Shown: positions 9,693 to 19,191, counted from the first letter of the stretch. The stretch: 64,000 nt of DNA from Marifrigoribacter sp047730175 (GCF_047730175.1 NZ_CP159833.1:1736001-1800000), one strand, 5' to 3'. The notes: a model not told the origin generated them from the letters alone. Made by a program: numbers and translations.

Positions 9693-10439
9693 TTGCGATA
9701 TTTTATAGAAATAGCATATAACGGAAAAAATTATCATGGATGGCAGGTTCAACCTGACGCTATTTCTGTTCAAGAAGTTGTAGATAGAACATTATCTACC
9801 ATACTTCGGAAAGAAATTAAAGTAACAGGAGCCGGTCGTACAGATGCTGGAGTTCATGCGAAACAAATGTTTGCACACTTTGATTATAATGGAAATAGTA
9901 TTGAAAATTTTTCAAACTTTATTTTCAGAATAAATTCTTTTCTTCCGAAAGATATTTCAGTTCAAGATGTTTTTAAAGTACAAGAAGAAGCTCACACCCG
10001 ATTTGATGCTCTAAAAAGAGAGTATGAATATGTTATTTCACTTCAGAAAAATCCATTTTCAGAAGGAACATCTTATTTAATTCATCAAAAACCGAATGTT
10101 TCATTAATGAATGAAGCTGCAAAAATATTATTGGACTATAAAGATTTTCAATGCTTCTCAAGATCAAATACCGATGTAAAAACGTATTTTTGTAGTATCA
10201 ATGAAGCGTATTGGAAAGAAGAAAATTCTCAGCTAATATTTACTATTTCAGCAGATCGTTTTTTGCGAAATATGGTTAGAGCAATTGTAGGAACCTTGTT
10301 AAATGTAGGTTTTCAAAAAACGACATTAGAAGATTTTCATGAAATTATTAAAAGTAAGGATCGAACAAAAGCAGGTGCTTCTGCTCCAGCTCAAGGACTT
10401 TTTCTTACTAAAATAAAATACCCTAATACAATCTATTGA
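9693..10439 (+). CDS. truA: tRNA pseudouridine(38-40) synthase TruA
   Basis: Makes pseudouridine at positions 38-40 of the tRNA anticodon arm. The protein has the YNGKNYHGWQ motif near its N-terminus, the catalytic aspartate in GAGRTDAGVHA, and the C-terminal RFLRNMVRAIVG motif. The open frame extends up to a GTG at 9660, but that codon lies next to and within the -7 promoter element. The TTG at 9693, which gives a start of (M)RYFIEIAYNG, fits both the promoter and the family alignment, so it is used here. Length ~248 aa is normal. Confidence 0.93.
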   Translation: MRYFIEIAYNGKNYHGWQVQPDAISVQEVVDRTLSTILRKEIKVTGAGRTDAGVHAKQMFAHFDYNGNSIENFSNFIFRINSFLPKDISVQDVFKVQEEAHTRFDALKREYEYVISLQKNPFSEGTSYLIHQKPNVSLMNEAAKILLDYKDFQCFSRSNTDVKTYFCSINEAYWKEENSQLIFTISADRFLRNMVRAIVGTLLNVGFQKTTLEDFHEIIKSKDRTKAGASAPAQGLFLTKIKYPNTIY

Positions 10440-10487
10440 AATAATAAATTAAACATTAAATAAAATCCCTAGTCTTTAGGGAATAGT

Positions 10488-12251
10488 ATGGCAGATTCAG
10501 GTAAGGCATTCGATTTTAAGCTTTTTGGAAGATTATTGGGATACACCAATGCGTATCGTCTTACATTTTATTATGTTGCTTTTGCTGCCGTTATCATGTC
10601 TGCATTAGGCGTAGTGCGTCCTTATTTATTGCAAATAACCATTGATAATTCTATTGTTCCTTTAGATGGAGAAAATTTATTGCTTTATATCCTATTAATG
10701 ATCTCTGCATTAATATTAGAAGCATTGTTTATGTTTTCTTTTATCTTTTTTGCAAACTGGTTAGGGCAACATGTAATAAGAGACATTCGATTAAAACTCT
10801 TTAAGCTGATGTTGAGCTTTAAACTGAAATATTATGACACTAGCGCAGTAGGAAGACTAACAACAAGAGCCGTAAATGATATAGAAACTATTTCTAGTAT
10901 TTTTAGTCAAGGACTATTTATGATTATTAGTGACCTTATAAAAATGGGGATGATTATTGGGTTTATGTTATATAAAAGTTGGCATTTATCTTTGATCGTA
11001 TTTTCCATACTGCCTGTAATTTTATACGCGACGAGAATATTTCAGAGAGCAATGAAAGTTGCTTTTGAAGAAGTGCGATTGCAAGTTTCTAATTTAAATT
11101 CGTTTGTACAAGAACGAATTACGGGTATGAAAATAGTGCAAATTTTTACACGTGAAGAAACAGAATATAAACTGTTTAAAGCCATCAATGAAAAGCATAA
11201 AAAAGCTTGGGTAAAAACAGTTTGGTACAACTCTATATTTTTCCCTATTGCTGAAATGTCCTCATCAATTGCGATTGGTTTAGTCGTATGGTATGGTGGT
11301 TTAAATGCAGCTGAAGGTGGTGTAATTACGTTAGGACTCATCGTAGCTTTTATTGAGTTATCACAAATGTTATTTAGACCGCTTCGACAAATTGCAGATA
11401 AGTTTAATACACTACAAATGGGAATGGTTGCTGCAAGACGTGTTTTCAATGTTTTAGATACAAAAGCTCATATAGATGATTCAGGAACAAAAGAATTGTT
11501 GAACACCACGGGTGCAATCCAATTTAAAGAGGTGGATTTCTCCTATATTGAAGGAGAGGAAGTAATTAAAGGAATTTCTTTTAATGTGGAGCCAGGAGAA
11601 ACTGTCGCAATTGTAGGTTCTACTGGCGCAGGAAAATCCACAATAATTAATCTATTATCTCGATTCTATGAATTAAATGGGGGTGATATTTTAATTGATA
11701 ATGTATCGATTAAAGAGTATACTTTAAAATCATTGCGAAGTCATGTAGCAGTTGTATTGCAAGACGTATTTTTATTTGCAGATACCATTTTTAATAATAT
11801 CACGCTAAATGATGAATCTATTTCTGAAGAAGAAACCATACATGCTGCTAAGGAAATAGGAGTGCATAAATTTATTATGTCATTGCCGAATGATTATAAT
11901 TATAACGTAAAGGAAAGAGGCGTAATGTTATCATCAGGGCAAAGACAATTAATAGCATTTTTAAGAGCATATGTAAGTAATCCAAGCATTTTAATTTTAG
12001 ACGAAGCAACCTCTTCAATAGACTCTTATTCAGAAGAAATGATTCAATCTGCTACCGATAAAATTACCAAAGGAAGAACCTCCATAGTAATAGCGCATCG
12101 ATTAGCAACCGTTAAAAATGCAGACAAAATAATTGTGATGGATGCTGGTAAAATTGTTGAAATGGGTGCTCACAAAGAGCTGCTAAAAAAACAAGGTGGG
12201 TATTATAAAAACCTTTATGAAGTCCAATTCATGGCAGAAGAGAGTATCTAG
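10488..12251 (+). CDS. ABC exporter, fused permease and ATPase (MsbA-like)
   Basis: A homodimeric half-transporter of the type I exporter class. Residues ~20-310 form six transmembrane helices. The nucleotide-binding domain follows, with Walker A GSTGAGKST near residue 375, signature LSSGQRQ, Walker B ILILDEATS and a H-loop IVIAHRLA. The family exports lipids or peptides in Bacteroidota; the substrate cannot be read from sequence. It lies 48 bp after truA and may share its transcript. 587 aa is normal. Confidence 0.92.
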   Translation: MADSGKAFDFKLFGRLLGYTNAYRLTFYYVAFAAVIMSALGVVRPYLLQITIDNSIVPLDGENLLLYILLMISALILEALFMFSFIFFANWLGQHVIRDIRLKLFKLMLSFKLKYYDTSAVGRLTTRAVNDIETISSIFSQGLFMIISDLIKMGMIIGFMLYKSWHLSLIVFSILPVILYATRIFQRAMKVAFEEVRLQVSNLNSFVQERITGMKIVQIFTREETEYKLFKAINEKHKKAWVKTVWYNSIFFPIAEMSSSIAIGLVVWYGGLNAAEGGVITLGLIVAFIELSQMLFRPLRQIADKFNTLQMGMVAARRVFNVLDTKAHIDDSGTKELLNTTGAIQFKEVDFSYIEGEEVIKGISFNVEPGETVAIVGSTGAGKSTIINLLSRFYELNGGDILIDNVSIKEYTLKSLRSHVAVVLQDVFLFADTIFNNITLNDESISEEETIHAAKEIGVHKFIMSLPNDYNYNVKERGVMLSSGQRQLIAFLRAYVSNPSILILDEATSSIDSYSEEMIQSATDKITKGRTSIVIAHRLATVKNADKIIVMDAGKIVEMGAHKELLKKQGGYYKNLYEVQFMAEESI

Positions 12252-12261
12252 TGAAAATCAA

Positions 12262-13035
12262 TTAAGACAAATCATTTTCTATAAGGTTGTGCAACTCTTC
12301 AAGGTTTTCAAAGTGAACAAAATCTCCGTCTTTTAAATATGAAATTTGACCATTTTCTTCAGAAACAACTAAACTAATCGCATCTGTTTTTTCCGTGATA
12401 CTTATTGCTGCTCTATGACGTAATCCAAATCGAGAAGGGATTTTAAGATCATTAGATACAGGTAAAATTACTCGAGTAGCGGTAATAAAATTTTCTTCTA
12501 TAATTATGGCTCCGTCATGCAAAGGACTGTTTTTATAAAAAATACTTTCTAAAATGGGTAGATTAACTTCTACATTCATTTTATCTCCTGTGTTCTTTAC
12601 AAAATCTAGGCTGTTATTTTTTTCAATAACGATTAAGACACCCGTTTTACTTTCCCCCATTTTTTTACAAGCCTTAACGATTGCTGCAACATTAGTAGAA
12701 ACTTCATTTTCTTTGGATAATAATCGAAATTGTTTAATGAATTTTTTGCGAGCACTAAAATTAGTAGAACCTAACATTAGTAGAAATCTTCTAATTTCTT
12801 GTTGAAATACAACAATTAAGGCAAACATTCCTACGCCTAAAAACCCACCAAGTATCTTGCTAAATAATTCCATTTCAAGCAATTCAGTAAGTTTCCAAAC
12901 GCCGTATATTATTACAATACCTATAAAAATATTGATAGCAACGGTTCCTTTCACTAATTTGTAGATATAATACAATAGGAGTGCAACTAGTACAATATCA
13001 ACGATGTCTATGATGCGAATGTCTAATAATTCCAA
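12262..13035 (-). CDS. cdaA: Membrane diadenylate cyclase CdaA
   Basis: Synthesises cyclic di-AMP from two ATP. Three N-terminal transmembrane helices (about residues 12-30, 36-52 and 62-80) precede the DAC domain. The catalytic signatures are present: LHDGAIII (DGA) near residue 172 and GLRHRAA (RHR) near 205. Length 257 aa is typical for CdaA/DacA. It lies 52 bp downstream of folP on the same strand, so the two are probably co-transcribed, a pairing common in Bacteroidota. No CdaR or GlmM gene is adjacent, unlike in Firmicutes. Confidence 0.94.
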   Translation of the reverse strand: MELLDIRIIDIVDIVLVALLLYYIYKLVKGTVAINIFIGIVIIYGVWKLTELLEMELFSKILGGFLGVGMFALIVVFQQEIRRFLLMLGSTNFSARKKFIKQFRLLSKENEVSTNVAAIVKACKKMGESKTGVLIVIEKNNSLDFVKNTGDKMNVEVNLPILESIFYKNSPLHDGAIIIEENFITATRVILPVSNDLKIPSRFGLRHRAAISITEKTDAISLVVSEENGQISYLKDGDFVHFENLEELHNLIENDLS

Positions 13036-13087
13036 TGGATTTCGGCTTTTTGTAAAGATATTAAATTTTATAAAATATCTTAGGGGT

Positions 13088-13921
13088 TTAAATGTTTCCT
13101 TTTAGATTTTGCATTAAAGTTATACACTCTTTTGCTTCTTTAACATCATGCACTCTTAAAATATTTGCCCCTTTTAAAAGCGCAATTGAATGTAGCGCCG
13201 TAGTACCGTTTAATGCCTCTTTAGGACTATTTTTTAAACTTGTATAAATCATCGATTTTCTAGAGATTCCAACAAGTAAGGGCGCGTCTAAATGTTGAAA
13301 TAATTCAAGATGATTCATAAGTTCAAAATTTTGTTCTTGGGTTTTTGCAAACCCGAAGCCGGGATCTAAAATCACATCTTTTATTCCTAAACTAGTTGCT
13401 TTTTTTAATTTTTCTGAAAAATAATAGAGGAGGTCTTTTGTTACATCTTCGTATTCTGTGAGGTTTACCATTGTTTTTGGAGTCCCTCTCATATGCATAA
13501 CAATATAAGGTACTTTTAGTTTCGCAATGGTTTCAAACATTTGATTGTCTAGACTTCCGCCTGAAATATCATTTACGATTGCGGCTTCTGCTAAGACAGC
13601 CATTTCAGCTATTTTACTTCGGAAAGTATCTATTGAAAGAATTGCTTCAGGAAATTCTTTGTTTAACAATTGAATGACCGGAATTACTCGTTTAATTTCT
13701 TCCTCTTCGGTAACAAAATCAGCTCTAGGTCTTGAACTATAGCCGCCAACATCCAAAAAAGTTGCTCCTTCTTCTAGCATTTTTTCAGCCTTTTGAAGCA
13801 CTTCTTTTTCAGAAATTAAACTGCCACCGTCAAAAAATGAGTCTGGAGTTATGTTTAAGATTCCCATTATCTTTGGGATAGATAAATCTATTAGATTACC
13901 TTTACAATTAATTGTTTTCAA
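13088..13921 (-). CDS. folP: Dihydropteroate synthase
   Basis: Joins p-aminobenzoate to dihydropterin pyrophosphate in folate synthesis; the sulfonamide target. The TIM barrel carries the conserved IMGILNITPDSFFDGG segment near residue 18, DVGGYSSRP near 58, a SIDTF segment, NDISGG near 118, DPGFGFAK near 190, and a final RVHDV. 277 aa, normal length. First gene of the folP-cdaA unit and divergent from the DUF1599 gene, with 52 bp between the start codons. Confidence 0.96.
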   Translation of the reverse strand: MKTINCKGNLIDLSIPKIMGILNITPDSFFDGGSLISEKEVLQKAEKMLEEGATFLDVGGYSSRPRADFVTEEEEIKRVIPVIQLLNKEFPEAILSIDTFRSKIAEMAVLAEAAIVNDISGGSLDNQMFETIAKLKVPYIVMHMRGTPKTMVNLTEYEDVTKDLLYYFSEKLKKATSLGIKDVILDPGFGFAKTQEQNFELMNHLELFQHLDAPLLVGISRKSMIYTSLKNSPKEALNGTTALHSIALLKGANILRVHDVKEAKECITLMQNLKGNI

Positions 13922-13973
13922 TTTTTTAAATTGATTTATTTAAGCGAAATTTACGGAAAATCTTACAGACCTC

Positions 13974-14510
13974 ATGCCAGATACTTCAAAACAATATGAC
14001 GACGTTATAATAAAATGTAGAAGCTTGTTTATCAATAAAATGAAGGATTATGGAAGTGCATGGCGTATTTTAAGACTTTCTTCATTAACAGATCAAATTT
14101 TTATAAAAGCGCAACGTGTCCGAGGTTTGCAGCAAAATAGTGTGCAAAAAGTAGATGAAGGGCAAGGAAGTGAATTTATCGGAATTATTAATTACTCTAT
14201 AATGGCATTGATTCAATTAGAAAAAGGAGTCGTTGAAAACCCTGACATGAATCTGGAAGAAGCAATTGTAGAATACGATAAAAATAGTGGAATTACTAAG
14301 GACCTAATGATGGATAAAAACCATGATTATGGAGAAGCTTGGCGCGAAATGAGAGTGAGTTCTCTTACCGATTTAATTTTGCAAAAATTACTACGAGTAA
14401 AACAAATTGAAGACAATAAAGGGAAAACAATTGTGTCTGAAGGATTAGATGCAAATTATCAAGACATGATAAACTATGCTGTTTTTGCATTAATTCATTT
14501 AGAAGAATAA
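13974..14510 (+). CDS. DUF1599 family protein with an internal duplication
   Basis: A 178-aa soluble protein made of two copies of one unit. The first copy holds KDYGSAWR and LSSLTDQIFIK (residues ~22-45), the second HDYGEAWR and VSSLTDLILQK (~118-140). Each ends in a segment like INYSIMALIQLE or INYAVFALIHLE. The family has been linked by others to nucleotide metabolism or modification, but no activity can be assigned from this sequence. It leads a tight plus-strand run through clpS (gaps of 3-33 bp), which includes translation, redox and glycolysis genes. Confidence 0.8.
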   Translation: MPDTSKQYDDVIIKCRSLFINKMKDYGSAWRILRLSSLTDQIFIKAQRVRGLQQNSVQKVDEGQGSEFIGIINYSIMALIQLEKGVVENPDMNLEEAIVEYDKNSGITKDLMMDKNHDYGEAWREMRVSSLTDLILQKLLRVKQIEDNKGKTIVSEGLDANYQDMINYAVFALIHLEE

Positions 14511-14523
14511 AAAAGATATAGAT

Positions 14524-15624
14524 ATGAAATTACTTGTCGGATTTTCAAGAATTTTTGTTGGGCTATTATTTATTATAAGTGGTTTAATTAAATTGAATGA
14601 CCCTGTTGGGTTTTCATTTAAACTTAAAGATTATTTTGCTCCTGAAGTTTTAAATATAGATTTTTTAGTACCCTATGCATTATTAATTGCTGTTTTTGTT
14701 GTGGTATACGAAGTGATGTTAGGAGTTATGATAATAATTGGATATGCGAAAAAGTTTACCCTTTGGAGTTTATTATTAATGATTATATTCTTTACTTTTC
14801 TTACGTTTTATTCTGCGTATTTTAATAAAGTAACCGATTGCGGATGTTTTGGAGATGCAATAAAATTAACACCCTGGGAGTCCTTTACAAAAGATATCAT
14901 TCTATTGGTTTTAATTTTAATTCTATACTTCGGAAGAGAATTAATCAAACCATTTTTCACCAGTTTAGTGAGAAATATTATAATATATGCAGTTTTTATT
15001 GGATGTTTATTCTTTGGGAATCATGTATTAGATCATCTTCCTGTAAAAGATTTCAGACCCTATAAAATTGAAGCTAATATTACGAAAGGAATGGAATATC
15101 CTGATAATTCAGATAAACCTATATTTGAATACCATTGGAAATTCACAAACAATGGAGAAACAAAAACGGTAATCACCAATGGAGATTTTCCAAATGAAAA
15201 GGGGGAATATGAGGTTGAAACAAAATTAATTCAGAAAGGCTACGAACCTCCTATTCATGATTTTACCATGGAACGGGATGGAGAAGATTATAAAGAAGAA
15301 TTATTAGCTGAAGAAAACTTAATTGTAGTGGTTGCATATAGTATAAGTAATAGTGAAAAAGAAGGGTTTATTCCTATTCGAAAAATTACAGATGAAGCCA
15401 TAAAAAAAGGGTATAAAGTTATTGGAATGTCAGCTTCAAGCCCAGAAGTTACAGAAGCATTAGTGAAAGAGTATGACCTTAATTTCGACTTTTATTTCTG
15501 TGATGAAACAACCTTAAAAACAATTATTAGAAGTTTTCCTGGGATCATGGAATTACAAAAAGGAACCATTAAACAAAAACTTCATTGGAACGATGCTTCG
15601 GATCTTAAATTGATAAAACTATAA
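14524..15624 (+). CDS. BT_3928-type DoxX-like membrane protein with thioredoxin-like tail
   Basis: Four N-terminal transmembrane helices of the DoxX/MauE fold (residues ~1-135) include the TDCGCFGD motif on a loop. A further helix at ~155-172 leads to a C-terminal domain of about 185 residues with a thioredoxin-like arrangement but no CxxC. The family is Bacteroidota-specific and is probably involved in periplasmic disulfide handling; this is inference from the MauE/VKOR resemblance. Its operon contains a TlpA-like CxxC protein two genes downstream, which fits that idea. Confidence 0.8.
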   Translation: MKLLVGFSRIFVGLLFIISGLIKLNDPVGFSFKLKDYFAPEVLNIDFLVPYALLIAVFVVVYEVMLGVMIIIGYAKKFTLWSLLLMIIFFTFLTFYSAYFNKVTDCGCFGDAIKLTPWESFTKDIILLVLILILYFGRELIKPFFTSLVRNIIIYAVFIGCLFFGNHVLDHLPVKDFRPYKIEANITKGMEYPDNSDKPIFEYHWKFTNNGETKTVITNGDFPNEKGEYEVETKLIQKGYEPPIHDFTMERDGEDYKEELLAEENLIVVVAYSISNSEKEGFIPIRKITDEAIKKGYKVIGMSASSPEVTEALVKEYDLNFDFYFCDETTLKTIIRSFPGIMELQKGTIKQKLHWNDASDLKLIKL

Positions 15625-15627
15625 ACT

Positions 15628-16704
15628 GTGATTCCCTATCTACTACAAAAATTAGGTTATGCATTGCTTACCCTATTTGGTGTAGTTACCGTTATTTTTT
15701 TATTGTTCACTATACTTCCTGGTGATCCAGCTCGTATGATGTTAGGGCAAAATGAAAACGAAGAACAAATTGCGATTGTAAAGAAAAAATATGGTTTCGA
15801 TCAACCTATACATAAGCAATATCTCTATTATATAAATGATTTATCACCTTTGTCATTTCACAGTGCGATTGAAGATGATTACTCTTTTCTTTCAGAAAAA
15901 AAATACAGTGCCACAAAATTATTCAAGTTAGGTGAAACGAACGTTGTTTTAAAATTCCCTTACTTACGTGAATCTTTTCAGAAAAATGGAAAACAAGTGA
16001 GTGATGTTATTTCTGAAACACTTCCAAACACTTTTGTATTAGCCGTTTCAGCCATTTGTATAGCGATGGTATTAGGTGTGTTTTTAGGAATTATTTCGGC
16101 ACTGTTTAAAGAAAGTTGGATTGATAAACTCATTCAATTGTTTAGTACGTTTGGCATGAGTGTTCCTTCTTTTTTTAGTGCCATAATTTTTGCTTGGCTG
16201 TTTGGTTTTGTGTTGCATAAATACACAGGATTAAACATGACAGGGAGTTTATTTGAAGTAGACGATTTTGGTGAGGGTAAATACATTCAATTAAAAAATT
16301 TAATATTACCTGCCATTGTTTTAGGGATTAGACCACTCGCAGTAGTAAGTCAGTTAATGCGTAATTCCTTGTTAGAAATTATGACGAGAGATTATATTCG
16401 AACGGCAAAAGCAAAAGGTCTTACTTTATTTACCATTGTAAAAAAACATGCCTTAAAAAATGCTTTGAATCCAGTAGTGACTGCAATTTCAGGATGGTTT
16501 GCATCTATGTTAGCAGGAGCTGTTTTTGTCGAGTATATTTTTGGCTGGAATGGTTTAGGAAAAGAAATAGTAGATGCTTTAAATACACTCGATTTACCAA
16601 TTATTATGGGAGCTGTAATAGTAATAGCTAGTTTGTTTATTATTATTAATATTTTTGTTGATGTTATTTATGGCTGGCTAGACCCTAAGATTAGAAATCA
16701 ATAA
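15628..16704 (+). CDS. Oligopeptide-type ABC transporter permease (DppB-like), orphan
   Basis: An inner-membrane permease. The N-terminal helix and FTILPGDPARMMLGQ segment are typical of the DppB/OppB family, as is the EAA-like loop region TRDYIRTAKAKGL near residue 255. The C-terminal half holds about five helices. A non-membrane insert (residues ~70-125) makes it longer (358 aa) than E. coli DppB (339). The start is GTG, 4 nt after the previous stop. No ATPase, second permease or binding protein is nearby, so it must work with components coded elsewhere. Confidence 0.88.
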   Translation: MIPYLLQKLGYALLTLFGVVTVIFLLFTILPGDPARMMLGQNENEEQIAIVKKKYGFDQPIHKQYLYYINDLSPLSFHSAIEDDYSFLSEKKYSATKLFKLGETNVVLKFPYLRESFQKNGKQVSDVISETLPNTFVLAVSAICIAMVLGVFLGIISALFKESWIDKLIQLFSTFGMSVPSFFSAIIFAWLFGFVLHKYTGLNMTGSLFEVDDFGEGKYIQLKNLILPAIVLGIRPLAVVSQLMRNSLLEIMTRDYIRTAKAKGLTLFTIVKKHALKNALNPVVTAISGWFASMLAGAVFVEYIFGWNGLGKEIVDALNTLDLPIIMGAVIVIASLFIIINIFVDVIYGWLDPKIRNQ

Positions 16705-16714
16705 ATATAAACAC

Positions 16715-17200
16715 ATGAAAATTATTATAAGTTCCATTCTATTGCTGTTTGTGATTACTATTCAGGCTCAAAAGACCTCTTTTTCTTCGGAAGCACTTAA
16801 TGACACCTTTGTTTCCTTTGAAGGAAATAATATTACATTTTCAGAAATATTAGAATCGCATAAAGGAAAAACTATACTCATTGACATTTGGGCTGGCTGG
16901 TGTAAGGATTGTATTATCGGAATGCCTAAGGTGAAAGAACTTCAGAAAAAAAATAAAGATGTTGTGTTTTTATTTCTATCTTTAGATAAAACGCAAGAAA
17001 CGTGGAAAAAAGTAATTGATAAATATAAAATGGAAGGAGAACATTATTTTATTCCTTTAGGATGGAAAAGCCCTTTTTGTTCTTCTATTGATTTAGATTG
17101 GGTACCAAGATATATGATTGTAAATCCTGAAGGTGAAATTTCATTGTACAAAGCCATAAAGGCAGATGATGAAATTTTAATAGAAATATTAAAAAAGTAA
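16715..17200 (+). CDS. TlpA-like periplasmic thioredoxin-fold protein
   Basis: A 161-aa secreted oxidoreductase. Signal peptide at residues 1-18 (IIISSILLLFVITIQA). The thioredoxin active site is WAGWCKDC near residue 66, and the expected cis-proline lies in VPRYMI near 131. Such proteins reduce disulfides on cytochrome c maturation or peptidoglycan-related proteins; the partner is unknown. It sits in the same run as the DoxX-like protein and is 10 bp from tpiA. Confidence 0.88.
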   Translation: MKIIISSILLLFVITIQAQKTSFSSEALNDTFVSFEGNNITFSEILESHKGKTILIDIWAGWCKDCIIGMPKVKELQKKNKDVVFLFLSLDKTQETWKKVIDKYKMEGEHYFIPLGWKSPFCSSIDLDWVPRYMIVNPEGEISLYKAIKADDEILIEILKK

Positions 17201-17210
17201 TATAATTACT

Positions 17211-17960
17211 ATGAGAAAAAATATAGTTGCAGGAAATTGGAAAATGAATAATGACCTTCAGGAGACTGAACGTCTGTTAAATGATTTATTAGTGTACGAC
17301 GTACCGGAAAACGTTTCGGTTATCGTAGCGCCAACATTTACGAATTTAGTTAGTGCCAATACGATGTTGAAAGATTCAACTATTGAGGTAGCTGCGCAAA
17401 ACATGCATCAAGCTGATAATGGAGCTTTTACTGGAGAGATTTCTGCTGCGATGCTTAAAAGCGCTGGTGTAAATACTGTTATTCTTGGTCATAGCGAACG
17501 ACGTGCTTATTTTTGGGAGACCAATGAACTTTTAGCAACCAAGGTAGATGCTGCATTAAAAAATGAAATGACTCTAATCTATTGCTTTGGCGAAGAGCTT
17601 GAAGATCGTAAAAACGGGAATCATTTTAACATCGTAAAAGAACAGCTAGAAGAAGGTATTTGTCATATTGCTGAAGCCGAATGGAAGAATGTGATTTTGG
17701 CTTATGAACCAGTTTGGGCAATTGGTACTGGCGAAACAGCCAGTCCAGAACAAGCGCAGGAAATGCATGAATTCATTAGAAATACCATCTTAGATACCTA
17801 TAATGAAGAAGTAGCTCAAGGAGTTTCTATTTTATATGGTGGAAGTGTAAAGCCAAACAACGCGCAAGAGATTTTTGGGAAGAAAGATGTCGATGGAGGT
17901 CTTATTGGAGGAGCTGCATTAGATGCGGAAAATTTTATGGCGATTGTTAATGCATTTTAA
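17211..17960 (+). CDS. tpiA: Triose-phosphate isomerase
   Basis: Interconverts dihydroxyacetone phosphate and glyceraldehyde 3-phosphate in glycolysis. Key residues are present: GNWKMN with the catalytic Lys near residue 12, GHSERR with the electrophilic His near 97, the catalytic Glu in AYEPVWAIGTG near 168, and the phosphate-binding YGGSV and GLIGGAAL segments. 249 aa, normal. It lies within the long plus-strand run between a TlpA-like gene and prmA. Confidence 0.98.
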   Translation: MRKNIVAGNWKMNNDLQETERLLNDLLVYDVPENVSVIVAPTFTNLVSANTMLKDSTIEVAAQNMHQADNGAFTGEISAAMLKSAGVNTVILGHSERRAYFWETNELLATKVDAALKNEMTLIYCFGEELEDRKNGNHFNIVKEQLEEGICHIAEAEWKNVILAYEPVWAIGTGETASPEQAQEMHEFIRNTILDTYNEEVAQGVSILYGGSVKPNNAQEIFGKKDVDGGLIGGAALDAENFMAIVNAF

Positions 17961-17968
17961 TTTTTTTT

Positions 17969-18802
17969 ATGTCACAAGTTTATATCGAATATCATTTTTT
18001 AGTGAGTCCTATCCCTTTAGGAAATGAAATATTAATAGCAGAATTAGGCTATGCTGGTTTCGAAAGTTTTGTAGAAGACGAAACAGGAGTAAAGGCATAT
18101 ATTCAAAAACCCGATTGGAGTTCAACTATTTTAGATGAGGTTCAAATATTATATTCTGAAGAGTTTGAAATTTCCTATTCTTTTAAAGAAATAGAACAGG
18201 TAAATTGGAATGCCGAATGGGAGAAAAACTTCCCTTCGATTGAAGTTGATGATACATGCATCGTTCGAGCGCCATTTCATCCAGAATCTAATTTAGAATA
18301 TGAGATAGTTATCGAACCAAAAATGTCTTTTGGAACGGGACACCACGAAACTACGTATATGATGCTTCAGCACATCTTAGAAACTGATTTTTCAAAAAAA
18401 ACAGTATTAGATATGGGTTGTGGAACAGCAGTATTAGCTATTCTAGCTGAAATGAAAGGTGCTATAAAAATTGATGCCATTGATTTTGATGAATGGTGTT
18501 TTGAAAATTCAGAAGAAAATATTGAAAGGAATAATTGTAAAAATATCAGTCCTTATTTAGGGGATGCTTCATTGTTAGAAAATAAAAAATACGATATCAT
18601 CATCGCCAATATTAATAGGAATGTTTTGTTGCAAGATATGCCTGTTTATAGAGCTTGTTTAGAAGAAGGAGGGCAATTATTTTTAAGCGGATTTTATTCA
18701 GAAGATTTAAATCTAATAAAAGATACCTGTACGAATCTTGGATTTTCATTCGTTTCAAATAAAGAAAGAAACAATTGGATTGCTGCAAAATTTGTAATTT
18801 AG
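17969..18802 (+). CDS. prmA: Ribosomal protein L11 methyltransferase
   Basis: Trimethylates ribosomal protein L11 using S-adenosylmethionine. The N-terminal substrate-recognition domain (residues ~1-95) precedes the SAM domain, which has the PKMSFGTGHHETT signature near 118, motif I VLDMGCGTAVL near 146, and ANINRNVL (the NPPY-like position of this family) near 213. 277 aa, normal length. It follows tpiA by 8 bp and precedes clpS by 33 bp, so it is in the same transcript. Confidence 0.95.
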   Translation: MSQVYIEYHFLVSPIPLGNEILIAELGYAGFESFVEDETGVKAYIQKPDWSSTILDEVQILYSEEFEISYSFKEIEQVNWNAEWEKNFPSIEVDDTCIVRAPFHPESNLEYEIVIEPKMSFGTGHHETTYMMLQHILETDFSKKTVLDMGCGTAVLAILAEMKGAIKIDAIDFDEWCFENSEENIERNNCKNISPYLGDASLLENKKYDIIIANINRNVLLQDMPVYRACLEEGGQLFLSGFYSEDLNLIKDTCTNLGFSFVSNKERNNWIAAKFVI

Positions 18803-18835
18803 AGGAGTCAATAAAAATCTAGCGATAAATTTTTT

Positions 18836-19111
18836 ATGGGTACAAAAGAAGAAATACAAGAAGATGTTGCGATTGCTGAAAAGGAAAGCACACAGCATCA
18901 AATTATTTTGTACAATGACGATGTAAATACTTTTGATCATGTAGTTGATACCTTAATTTCTGCTTGCGAACACACGCTTGAACAAGCTGAGCAATGTTCA
19001 ATTATTGTTCATTATAAAGGAAAATGTGGAGTTAAAACAGGAACGTATGATGAGTTAAAACCTAGATGTACGATGTTGTTAAATGCAGATTTAAATGCTG
19101 AAATCATATGA
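18836..19111 (+). CDS. clpS: ClpS adaptor of the ClpAP/ClpCP protease
   Basis: Delivers N-degron substrates to the Clp unfoldase. The 91-aa protein has the IILYNDDVNTFDHVV segment (residues ~24-38), whose Asn-Asp and neighbouring residues line the N-degron pocket, and HYKGKCGVKTGTYDEL near 62-77. The flexible N-terminal tail is ~22 residues. It is the last gene of the plus-strand run and is followed by a 255-bp gap with a possible structured RNA. Confidence 0.95.
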   Translation: MGTKEEIQEDVAIAEKESTQHQIILYNDDVNTFDHVVDTLISACEHTLEQAEQCSIIVHYKGKCGVKTGTYDELKPRCTMLLNADLNAEII

Positions 19112-19191
19112 TTTTCTTGAATTAACACACATTTCATCAAAAAATATTATTCAAAAGTTCATTTATTTAAAAATTTATATTTCATTTGTAT

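Noticed and set aside
11042..11449. Minus-strand frame of 135 residues within the ABC exporter
   Set aside because: Antisense shadow of the transmembrane region; composition follows the real gene.
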